Assembly: GCF_022230885.1 (NCBI RefSeq)
Contig: NZ_JAKGCT010000004.1
Location: 1,488,001-1,552,000, forward strand
Direction: 5' to 3'
From: Paenalcaligenes niemegkensis
GTDB lineage: Bacteria; Pseudomonadota; Gammaproteobacteria; Burkholderiales; Burkholderiaceae_B
DNA length: 64,000 bases
In this document: one piece after another, positions 56,970 to 64,000 of the stretch
Position numbering within the stretch: position 1 is the first letter of the stretch
Layout: each line of letters opens with the position of its first letter
Translations under genes and position numbers: made by a program
The notes under the pieces: generated by a model
The model's database searches: none
What the model was told of the DNA's origin: nothing
The model's input: the letters and a program-made list of their open reading frames with translations, nothing else

Positions 56970-58331
56970 ATGGCAAAAATTTTACTTAAAAACATCCACA
57001 CCTTAGCTACGATGAACGATAACCGCGACGAACTGAACGACGCGGCCATCGTTATCAACGGAAAGGTTATTGACTATGTAGGAAGCAATGAAGGTGCCGC
57101 CCACATAGCAGTCGATCAGGTCATAGACCTCAGCAACCACGTGGTGCTGCCCGGGCTGATCAATACGCATCACCACATGTATCAGACCCTGACCCGCGCA
57201 GTTCCAAAAGCACAGAATGCTGAACTGTTCGGCTGGCTAAAAACGCTCTACCCCATCTGGGAGCGCATCACCCCTGATATGCTGTACGCATCCACGCGCA
57301 CAGCCATGGCGGAACTTCTGCAAAGCGGATGCACAACCAGTTCGGATCACCTTTACCTGTTTCCGAATGGGTGCACGCTTGAGCACACCATAGAGGCCGC
57401 CCAGGAAATGGGCATGCGTTTCCATGCCAGCCGGGGCGCGATGAGTGTAGGCGAAAGCAAGGGCGGCCTGCCCCCTGACTCACTGGTCGAAAATGAAGAT
57501 CATATTTTGCGCGACATGCAGCGTCTGGTCGAGCAACACCACGACGCCAGCCATGCTTCGATGTTACGAATTGCCCTGGCGCCCTGCTCTCCATTTTCGG
57601 TTTCACAAGACCTAATGAGGGAAAGTGCCAAGCTTGCCCGCAGCCTGAAGGTTTCCTTGCATACCCATTTGGCAGAAAACCAGAACGACATCGCCTACTC
57701 ACGCGAAAAATTCAACCGCACACCTGCTGAATACGTAGAAGAGCTCGGTTGGACAGGGCCCGATGTATGGCACGCCCACTGCGTACATTTAGACGATGCC
57801 GGCATTCAGCTGTTTTCACGCACCAAAACCGGGGTAGCTCACTGCCCTTGCTCAAACATGCGTCTGGGATCGGGAATTGCTCCCATCCGTAAGATGATGG
57901 ATCACCAGGTTCCGGTTGGACTGGGCGTAGACGGCAGCGCATCGAACGATGGCAGCAATATGCTCAATGAAGCCAGGCAAGCCATGTTGCTGCAACGCGT
58001 CGCCCATCAGGATCCTCGCCAGTTTTCGGCACGCGAAGCCTTATGGGTAGCTACTCGTGGGGGAGCAGACGTATTGAATCGCAACGATATAGGCCAACTT
58101 AGTCCAAATTACGCGGCTGACCTGATTGCTTTTGATTTAAACCAGCTTAATTATGCAGGCGCCCTGCATGACCCCATTGCCGCCACTCTGTTTTGCGCAA
58201 GCGCTTCGGTGGCATACAGTATCATTAACGGAAAAATCGTGATTCAAGAGGGCCGATTTAAACAAAGCGATCTGCCTGGCATTGTGCGTGCCCATAACAC
58301 CTTAAGCCACGAGCTACTTTCAAGCTCCTGA
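56970..58331 (+). CDS. 8-oxoguanine deaminase (amidohydrolase family)
   Basis: A 453-residue zinc amidohydrolase. Seen: VVLPGLINTHHHMYQTLTRA (first metal HxH), LHTHLAENQNDI (His ligand), WHAHCVHLD, GVAHCPCSNMRLGSG and GLGVDGSASNDGSNM (metal Asp). This combination matches the 8-oxoguanine deaminase group, which makes urate from 8-oxoguanine. Urate would enter the pathway started by the missing urate oxidase. Guanine deaminase or an atrazine-chlorohydrolase-type (TrzN/AtzA) enzyme is the alternative. Full length, no frame break. Confidence 0.87.
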   Translation: MAKILLKNIHTLATMNDNRDELNDAAIVINGKVIDYVGSNEGAAHIAVDQVIDLSNHVVLPGLINTHHHMYQTLTRAVPKAQNAELFGWLKTLYPIWERITPDMLYASTRTAMAELLQSGCTTSSDHLYLFPNGCTLEHTIEAAQEMGMRFHASRGAMSVGESKGGLPPDSLVENEDHILRDMQRLVEQHHDASHASMLRIALAPCSPFSVSQDLMRESAKLARSLKVSLHTHLAENQNDIAYSREKFNRTPAEYVEELGWTGPDVWHAHCVHLDDAGIQLFSRTKTGVAHCPCSNMRLGSGIAPIRKMMDHQVPVGLGVDGSASNDGSNMLNEARQAMLLQRVAHQDPRQFSAREALWVATRGGADVLNRNDIGQLSPNYAADLIAFDLNQLNYAGALHDPIAATLFCASASVAYSIINGKIVIQEGRFKQSDLPGIVRAHNTLSHELLSSS

Positions 58332-58355
58332 TTCATAATTACAAAGGATAAGTAG

Positions 58356-58868
58356 ATGACCATCACACTAAAACTTGAAAACTTGACTCGCGAAGCCTTT
58401 GCGCCCTTTGGCGACGTAATCGAAGCTTCGGACGAAGCCCATCATTTCTCCATCAACGAAGGCAATACCGAGCGTTACCACGATCTTGCCAATATTGAAC
58501 CGGGGACGGATGGCAAAGCCATTGTCTCTATCTTTCGTGGCCAGCCCCGTGACCTGCCATTTGAAGTCTCCATGATGGAACGTCACCCTAAAGCCAGCCA
58601 GGCCTTTATTCCCATGTCCGGCCGCCCCTATCTTGTCGTTGTAGCGCTTGCCGGAAATACCCCTGAAGCCACCGACCTTCGACTGTTCCTGGCCCGGGGT
58701 GATCAGGGTGTAAATTATGCTCCTGGAGTATGGCATCATCCCCTGCTTGGACTGGAACAAGTTGTAGATTTTATTGTCATTGACCGTAAAGGTCCGGGCG
58801 ACAACTGTGACGTCATCAACCTGAGCCAAAAAGCCATTATCGCCGAGCTGGAGCAAGCCACAGCATGA
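58356..58868 (+). CDS. allA: ureidoglycolate lyase
   Basis: A 170-residue AllA-type enzyme splitting ureidoglycolate into glyoxylate and urea, the last step of allantoin use. Seen: LTREAFAPFGDVIEASDEAH, INEGNTERYHDLA, FEVSMMERHPKASQAFIPMS, YLVVVALAG and NYAPGVWHHPLLGLE, the cupin-like core. AAAGGATAAGTAG precedes the ATG. Its stop overlaps the next start as ATGA, so it is co-translated with the aldolase gene. Confidence 0.93.
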   Translation: MTITLKLENLTREAFAPFGDVIEASDEAHHFSINEGNTERYHDLANIEPGTDGKAIVSIFRGQPRDLPFEVSMMERHPKASQAFIPMSGRPYLVVVALAGNTPEATDLRLFLARGDQGVNYAPGVWHHPLLGLEQVVDFIVIDRKGPGDNCDVINLSQKAIIAELEQATA

Positions 58869-59659
58869 GCCATCCCACTGATCCACGCCTGGACCCAGGC
58901 AGCACGCTTTATGCCGCCCGCCCTTCAGAGGTGAGTCAGGAGGAGTGGCAAGCCCGGGTTGATCTCGCCGCCTGCTATCGCCTTGCCGTCAGACACGGCT
59001 GGGACGATCAAATATACACTCACATTTCAGTGCGAGTCCCTGGTCGTGACGACGCTTATTTGATGAACCCCTATGGGCTGAGCTTTGAAGAAATCACGGC
59101 TTCCAACCTGTTACTGGTGAACACCCGCGGAGCCGTCATTGACGGTACCGGGCGTCGGGGCAACCCTACTGGCTTTGCTATACACGGCGCAGTCCATAAC
59201 GCCCGTAGCGATGCGCACTGTGTGATGCACTTGCACAATGATGCCGTGATTTCCGTGTCGGCCTTAGCAGAAGGTCTGCTGCCCATGTCGCAACATGCCA
59301 TACGGTTCTGGAATAATATTGCCTATCACGATTATGAGGGCGTTGCCTTCAGTGCGGCTGAACAAGAAGGCTTGCTTAAATCCCTAGGCAAAAGCTCGGC
59401 CATGATACTGCGCAACCACGGGTCGCTGGTCTGCGGACGCACAGTGGCAGAGGCCTACGTCATAATGTTCGATCTTGATAAATCGTGCAGAACCCAGCTT
59501 GTGGCCATGGCGGCCTCACGTGAGTTGGTTCTGCCTGCCGAAGAAGTCCTGAGTGCTACTCAACCACGGCTGGCACCTGGCCCTACGCCTGATGGCGAAT
59601 TAGAATGGTCAGCTTTGCTGCGCAAACTCTTGCGTGAAGAACCAGATTTCGCCTCTTAG
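58865..59659 (+). CDS. class II aldolase/adducin family protein
   Basis: A 264-residue class II aldolase-fold protein. Seen: LAVRHGWDDQIYTHISVRVP, YLMNPYGLSFEEITASNLLL, AIHGAVHNARSDAHCVMHLH (metal-binding HxH) and ILRNHGSLVCGRTVAEAYVI with the third His. No aldolase substrate can be assigned. Co-translated with allA inside a purine operon, it may act on a two- or three-carbon product downstream of glyoxylate (for example tartronate semialdehyde chemistry), but this is speculation. Confidence 0.82.
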   Translation: MSHPTDPRLDPGSTLYAARPSEVSQEEWQARVDLAACYRLAVRHGWDDQIYTHISVRVPGRDDAYLMNPYGLSFEEITASNLLLVNTRGAVIDGTGRRGNPTGFAIHGAVHNARSDAHCVMHLHNDAVISVSALAEGLLPMSQHAIRFWNNIAYHDYEGVAFSAAEQEGLLKSLGKSSAMILRNHGSLVCGRTVAEAYVIMFDLDKSCRTQLVAMAASRELVLPAEEVLSATQPRLAPGPTPDGELEWSALLRKLLREEPDFAS

Positions 59660-59683
59660 GCGTTTCAAACTCAAGGAATCTCT

Positions 59684-59869
59684 ATGCCATCCATTACTGT
59701 GAAGTTATTTGAAGGCCGTACTGTAGAAAAGAAACGTGAACTGGCACACGCTCTTACCGCTGAATCCTGTCGCGTGCTGGGCTGTAAACCCGATGCCGTT
59801 GACATCGTTTTCGTTGATGTTAAACGCGAAGACTGGGCCACTGCAGGCGTGCTGTGGTCTGATAAATAG
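59684..59869 (+). CDS. 4-oxalocrotonate tautomerase family small protein
   Basis: 61 residues. Seen: MPSITVKLFEGRTVEKKREL, giving catalytic Pro1 after Met removal, and the family's beta-alpha-beta pattern with VDIVFVDVKREDWATAGVLW. AAGGAATCTCT precedes the ATG. Last gene before a strong terminator, in the same run as allA and the aldolase. The substrate in a purine context is unknown. Confidence 0.88.
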   Translation: MPSITVKLFEGRTVEKKRELAHALTAESCRVLGCKPDAVDIVFVDVKREDWATAGVLWSDK

Positions 59870-59902
59870 CAAGTCAGCTCCAGAACACGGCCCTCTCGGC
59901 CT

Positions 59903-59936
59903 TGCCCCCGCTATCACTCAAGTGATGACGGGGGCA
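59903..59936 (+). terminator. intrinsic terminator of the purine/ureide operon
   Basis: Stem TGCCCCCG/CGGGGGCA with the loop further paired as ATCACT...AGTGAT, followed by TTTTT. About 34 bp after the tautomerase stop. Confidence 0.88.
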
Positions 59937-59941
59937 TTTTT

Positions 59942-60265
59942 ATCTAAGCCACCTAACATACAGAAGAATCGAATACTACTAGGTTATTACCCAAGACTCC
60001 TTTAAGAACGCCAAACACCGTTAAGCACATAACAATGCTATGACAGCGCAGCCGCCGAATGGCGTGACTTCAAGCTGTGACGCGTTTGCCGCCACTGGGC
60101 TATACGCATTTTCTTATGTCACTTATCCATGCTTAGGCGCTTTCAGTAATAAAGCCCATCCGATACCTTAATGCCCGTACGCTGCCAAATACCGCAGTGG
60201 CGCTACGGACTGAGATCAGTTAGGTAACTTGTCTGAGAATCGGCACCGTATTACTAAGGAGACTC
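59942..60265. other. intergenic region before the second permease, no gene seen
   Basis: About 320 bases with no convincing open frame. It should hold the promoter of the second permease, whose ribosome-binding site (AAGGAGACTC) closes it. I see no clear repeat or operator. Confidence 0.5.
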
Positions 60266-61725
60266 ATGATGTCAGAAGCAACAACGGCAAGTTCAACGCC
60301 ACCTTGCGGTGGAGTCGATGAAGTTTTGCCTATAGGCCGCTTGTCCACCCTGGGCTTGCAGCATGTAATGGTGATGTATGCAGGCGCCGTAGCAGTTCCC
60401 CTCATTATTGGTGATGCGCTTGGCCTGACAAAAGAACAAATCACAATTCTTATTAACGCTGATTTGCTGTGCTGTGGATTAATTACTCTAATCCAGGCGT
60501 GGGGCGTAGGTATTTTTGGAATCCGCCTGCCTGTCATGATGGGCGTGTCGTTTGCCGCTGTAACCCCCATGATCGCCATTGGCAGCAACCCTGAACTTGG
60601 ATTAACCGGCATTTTCGGGGCATGTATTCTTGCCGGACTGTTCAGCATCCTGATTTCGCCAGTTTTCAGTCGGCTCATGGGTCTGTTTCCCCTGTAGTCA
60701 CCGGCACTATCATCACTGTGATCGGTATCACCTTGATGCGTGTCGGTTTAGGTTGGGTAGGTGGTGGTAAACCCATGATCCCGGACGAAGCTGGTCAGAT
60801 GATAGTCAATCCCGCCTATGGATCAATGGAAAACCTGGGCATTGCCTTAACCGTGCTTGTCATTATTTTACTTATTACCAAATATGCACGTGGCTTCTTG
60901 TCGAACGTAGCGGTCCTGATCGGTCTGGCAGCGGGATTCCTGATTTCGCTGGTAATGGGACGTATCAGTTTCGAGGGTATCAGCGAAGCATCCTGGGTGG
61001 CGGTAGTAACTCCCTTTCACTTCGGCCTGCCTACCTTTAACTTCGGGGCTGCAGCAGTGATATCGCTCATCATGATTGTCATCATGGTCGAATCATTAGG
61101 CATGTTTATTGCCCTGGGCGAAATCTGCGAACGCCCACCGTCACGTAAAGATCTGGTTCGTGGATTGCGCACCGACGGCCTGGGTACTCTGGTAGGAGGC
61201 ATCTTAAACACCTTTCCACATAGCTCATTCTCACAAAACGTGGGGCTAGTCAGCGTGACGGGTGTACGCAGCCGCTGGGTGTGCGTGATGGGCGGTCTGT
61301 TTTTGATTGCTTTGGGCCTGTTCCCAAAAATGGCATTCGTGGTCGCCTCGATTCCTTTATACGTTCTAGGAGGTGCCGGGATCGTTATGTTCGGTATGGT
61401 TGCGGCCACCGGCATTAAGATTTTATTGTCAGCCGACCTGCACTCAAACCGCTCTAACCCGTACATCGTTGCCATCAGCCTGGGTTTTGGCATGATCCCC
61501 TTGGTGGCTGAACAGTTATTTCATCAGATGCCTGAAGCACTGGCACCTTTGCTACACAGCGGAATCCTGTTGGCAGCGGTCTCATCCATAGCGCTTAACC
61601 TGTTCTTTAACGGAATGAGCTATGCGGCCAAAACGAAACCCACCGCCGCAAATACTACCTCCCAGGCCAACGCCACTGATGAGTTAGAGGGCAAGCGCGG
61701 GCAATTGGCTACTTCACAGCATTAA
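60266..61725 (+). CDS. NCS2 xanthine/urate permease, second copy (frame broken at a C4 run)
   Basis: About 486 residues. Seen: LSTLGLQHVMVMYAGAVAVP, MGVSFAAVTPMIAIGSNPEL, FPPVVTGTIITVIGITLMRV (after repair), IALGEICERPPSRKDLVRGL, NTFPHSSFSQNVGLVSVTGV and LGGAGIVMFGMVAATGIKIL. The frame is lost at CCCC (60689-60692); one more C changes LFPL-stop to LFPPVVTG. Clearly paralogous to the permease at 55428 but with different flanks and an extra C-terminal tail. AAGGAGACTC precedes the ATG. The two may differ in substrate (xanthine versus urate) or affinity. Confidence 0.92.
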
Positions 61726-61732
61726 AGGTAGC

Positions 61733-61841
61733 ATCCTGTCGACCCGGCTACTGCTTGGCCGACAGGATTCACCACAGCGCTTTATAAGGTGTTTGACTTG
61801 CAGACTCCTTATAAAGCTGTAGTGTTGGGCACCGCTACAGC
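61733..61841. other. three successive hairpins upstream of the Tsx-like gene
   Basis: Perfect inverted repeats: ATCCTGTCG/CGACAGGAT (61733-61768), GCTTTATAAGG/CCTTATAAAGC (61779-61817), and GCTGTAG/CTACAGC (61816-61841). The second and third share two bases, so they compete. None is followed by a T-run. They lie in the 185-bp gap between permease and porin genes. Possible transcript processing, attenuation or operator role. Confidence 0.55.
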
Positions 61842-61910
61842 GATAACAGCAACCCTAAAGTTGCAAATAAAACTATAAGACGAGCCCACGTCGACAAACT
61901 AGGAGAAGAC

Positions 61911-62789
61911 ATGAAACTGCGTTCCGTCAAAATGATGGCGCTAAGTTCTGCTATTGCCCTGAGCGCATCAGCATCACTGGCACAAGCCGCTACCTGGAGC
62001 GATACTTTTATTGGTTATCGTTACGGTACTCAATTCACCGAGCCGACTAACGACCAAAAAGTTAAAAAGCACGTATTACAACTCACACATGTCAGTGGTT
62101 ATTCAATAGGGCAAAACTTCCTGAATATCGATGTGCTTCAATCCGATAAAAAAGATCCGACCAGAGCAGACGGGGATAACGGCGCTACTGAGGCCTATCT
62201 TACCTATCGGCATCAGCTTCATTTAGGAAAGGTACTCGACAAAGACTTGTCCTTTGGTCCTGTTAAAGACATAGGCCTGACCGCGGGCTTCGACCTCAAT
62301 ACCAAAAACAATACTTTCGCTTCACGCAAACGATTGCTGGTAGTCGGTCCCACCTTAAGGTTTGATGTACCCAAGGGTTTTGTGGATCTAAGCCTGCTCT
62401 ACGGTAAAGAATGGAATCACTGTGGACTGGGCGCCCCCGCCTGCGAAAAAAGCCGTATCACCTTTGATTCCCAGTTCATTGCCAGTCTCGCATGGGGGAT
62501 CCCTTTCGACGCCGGCGCAGTACCGCTTAAGTTTCAAGGTTTCGCCAACTGGGTGGGACCTAAAGGCAAAGACTATGTGGGCGTAAAAACCAAAGCTGAG
62601 ATTCTGGTACGCACGTCGCTAATGGCAGACGTCGGTAAGCTAGCCTTTGATAAAAAAGATACCCTCTGGGTAGGTGTAGGCTATGAGTTCTGGAATAACA
62701 AGTTTGGGAACCGTTATTACGGAGATGGCACCAAAAAAGCCGGCATCCGTACCAACGCCCCTACCCTGCAAGTCGAGTGGCACTTTTAG
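61911..62789 (+). CDS. Tsx-like nucleoside-specific outer membrane channel protein
   Basis: A 292-residue beta-barrel with a signal peptide ending ALSASASLAQA. Seen: WSDTFIGYRYGTQFTEPTND (the WxxxxxxxRYGxxFxEP block of nucleoside-binding outer membrane proteins), YLTYRHQLHLGKV, and a C-terminal LQVEWHF ending in Phe, the usual outer-membrane assembly signal. It would let purines or nucleosides into the periplasm for the two NCS2 permeases. Annotated elsewhere as outer envelope protein/Tsx; substrate inferred from the cluster. Confidence 0.87.
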   Translation: MKLRSVKMMALSSAIALSASASLAQAATWSDTFIGYRYGTQFTEPTNDQKVKKHVLQLTHVSGYSIGQNFLNIDVLQSDKKDPTRADGDNGATEAYLTYRHQLHLGKVLDKDLSFGPVKDIGLTAGFDLNTKNNTFASRKRLLVVGPTLRFDVPKGFVDLSLLYGKEWNHCGLGAPACEKSRITFDSQFIASLAWGIPFDAGAVPLKFQGFANWVGPKGKDYVGVKTKAEILVRTSLMADVGKLAFDKKDTLWVGVGYEFWNNKFGNRYYGDGTKKAGIRTNAPTLQVEWHF

Positions 62790-62868
62790 CACTTTCGGCA
62801 TGAACAGCCCCCTGCCCACAGCGTGGTCTGTTTAGCACTGAAATACGCTATCCAGGAACAATAGCAAA

Positions 62869-62896
62869 GGCCGCAATTCACACTGCGGCCCTTTTT
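62869..62896. terminator. intrinsic terminator between Tsx-like and LysR genes
   Basis: Stem GGCCGCA/TGCGGCC with an 8-base loop, followed by CTTTTT on the plus strand, and by CTTTGC on the other. Stronger for the Tsx-like gene; it may also serve the convergent LysR gene. Confidence 0.8.
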
Positions 62897-62970
62897 GCTG
62901 GCATACAGGCCCAGTCGATACTTATTTGACCTTAATAAGCCCTTAGCTGACCTTAAGAAAGCATATAGGC

Positions 62971-63888
62971 TTAAGGCAAAATTTCGCCTTCCCAATACCC
63001 CGGCTTATTATAAATATTACGCAGGAAATCAATAAACCGCCTGACCTTGGCTGGTAAATATCGCTGTTGCTGATAAACAGCCTGTATGTCGTAACTGGGC
63101 AAAGCGTAGTCGTCCAGAACCGTTACCAGTTCACCACGCTTCAGCTCGGCCTGAATCTCCCAGGTTGACCTCCAGCTTACTCCCCAGCCTTGCTTTACCC
63201 ACCCATATAGCAGCTCGCCATCATTGCAGTCCAGATCGCCATCAACCCGTACCGCAAAGGGCTTGCCATCGCGCATGAAGGTCCAGCCACGCTGCTGCCC
63301 TCCTTGCAGATTAAATGCCAGGCAATTATGCCGTGCCAAGTCCTCGGGCACCCTGGGCACGCCGTAACGCTCAAAATACGCGGGAGTCCCGCAGACTACC
63401 CTGCTGTTAGGAAACAGCCTGACCGCAACATAATTGGGGTCTGTGACCTCGCCAATTCGTATCGCCATGTCATAGCCTTCACGCACCAGATCAACAACGC
63501 TATCCGTGAAGTTAAACGAGAGCTTAAGCTCGGGATAGCGCTCCTTGAACAGCAAGGCATGAGGCGCCACATGTCGGCGGCCAAACGCTGCTGGTGCCGA
63601 CACCACCAGATGTCCGCGCACAACCTTGCGTTGCGCACTAATACTGGCCTCGGCCTCGTCAAAGTCTTTGAGTATCTGACGACACTGCTCTAAAAACTGC
63701 TCGCCCAGATCGGTTAGTGTTAGCCCGCGCGTCGACCTATGCATGAGGCGCACGCCCAGGCGTTTCTCTAATGTATCAAGACGACGCCCCATAACGACGG
63801 GAGTTACCCCCTCAACCACTGATGCCGCGGCAAAACTGCCTTTTTCGGCCACCAATGCAAAACTTCGGATTTCTGTATATCGGCTCAT
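62971..63888 (-). CDS. LysR-type transcriptional regulator
   Basis: A 305-residue LTTR. Seen: N-terminal FALVAEKGSFAAASVVEGVT, PVVMGRRLDTLEKRLGVRLM, HRSTRGLTLTDLGEQFLEQC, and an effector domain with VSAPAAFGRRHVAPHALLFK. It belongs to the subgroup with the HRSTRxLxLT motif (YhjC/DsdC-like). It probably controls a gene diverging to the right of the window, where a ribosome-binding-like GGAG lies at the very end. Target unknown. Confidence 0.9.
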   Translation of the reverse strand: MSRYTEIRSFALVAEKGSFAAASVVEGVTPVVMGRRLDTLEKRLGVRLMHRSTRGLTLTDLGEQFLEQCRQILKDFDEAEASISAQRKVVRGHLVVSAPAAFGRRHVAPHALLFKERYPELKLSFNFTDSVVDLVREGYDMAIRIGEVTDPNYVAVRLFPNSRVVCGTPAYFERYGVPRVPEDLARHNCLAFNLQGGQQRGWTFMRDGKPFAVRVDGDLDCNDGELLYGWVKQGWGVSWRSTWEIQAELKRGELVTVLDDYALPSYDIQAVYQQQRYLPAKVRRFIDFLRNIYNKPGYWEGEILP

Positions 63889-64000
63889 TCAATACTCCAA
63901 GTATCGATAGAAGCAATGCTATCACTATTTCTAAGGTAGCCCTGCTCTCTTTATCATGAATACAACTACTTTCAGTTGATTCGATACCCTAGGAGACTTG

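Noticed and set aside
61017..61493. 158-residue minus-strand ORF
   Set aside because: Antisense to the second NCS2 permease; Pro/Ile/Thr-rich shadow composition.
61733..61841. Purine riboswitch
   Set aside because: The conserved junction and loop sequences of the known purine aptamer are not present.
1..64000. CRISPR array, IS element, prophage or integrative element
   Set aside because: No regular spaced repeats, transposase, integrase or attachment-site duplication was seen on either strand.

Overview
The window looks like a chromosomal segment of a betaproteobacterium, most likely Burkholderiales and plausibly Alcaligenaceae. I infer this from the housekeeping order mutM / TPR protein - lolB - ispE - tRNA-Gln - prs - rplY - pth - ychF, from the moderate base composition, and from the aromatic and purine catabolic operons. 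No phage, IS element, CRISPR array or rRNA is visible.

Layout. (1) 1-1473: the start of a TIGR01244-type protein, a phosphinothricin-type acetyltransferase, and an AT-rich two-helix/coiled-coil membrane protein. (2) 1895-14464: a compact glycan locus with a PIG-L deacetylase, two GT2s, two heptosyltransferase-like GT9s, two other glycosyltransferases, UDP-glucose dehydrogenase, a UDP-xylose-synthase-type decarboxylase, a NodU-type carbamoyltransferase, a GmhB-like HAD phosphatase and an SDR. Most genes overlap by a few bases. A recognisable flippase, polymerase or ABC exporter is absent. (3) 14465-15335: an AT-rich stretch without convincing genes, then a small DUF2188-like gene. (4) 15772-17864: a nitric-oxide response operon (candidate NsrR operator, group III truncated haemoglobin, nnrS, nsrR-like). 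(5) 17861-25031: serA, a dihaem cytochrome c peroxidase and a Liv-type ABC transporter. (6) 25084-35180: tyrB-type aminotransferase and the housekeeping block. (7) 35350-40835: a homogentisate operon (MBL-fold protein, MhaAB-like hydroxylase pair, hmgA, fahA), followed by a convergent FAD-linked oxidase. (8) 42363-53211: a phosphomannomutase and an O-antigen-type locus (GT4s, MurJ/Wzx-like flippase, WbpP-like epimerase, WbpO-like dehydrogenase, WecA-like initiating transferase). (9) 53388-62789: a LysR regulator diverging from a purine/ureide cluster (uraD, two NCS2 permeases, 8-oxoguanine deaminase, allA, class II aldolase, tautomerase, Tsx-like outer membrane protein). A second LysR gene closes the window.

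The most pervasive feature is technical-looking. About nineteen reading-frame breaks fall in homopolymer runs of 4-7 bases, and nearly all are repaired by adding one base to the run. They hit conserved and essential genes (ispE, the flippase, both permeases, livH/livM, phosphomannomutase) as well as glycan genes. I therefore describe these as single genes over their full span and flag each break. Under-called homopolymers in the assembly are the simplest explanation. Some could still be genuine mutations or phase-variable tracts.

The best candidate for an undescribed system is the carbamoylated, probably heptose-containing glycan locus at 1895-14464. Its enzymes predict an unusual product, and its export route is not encoded nearby.
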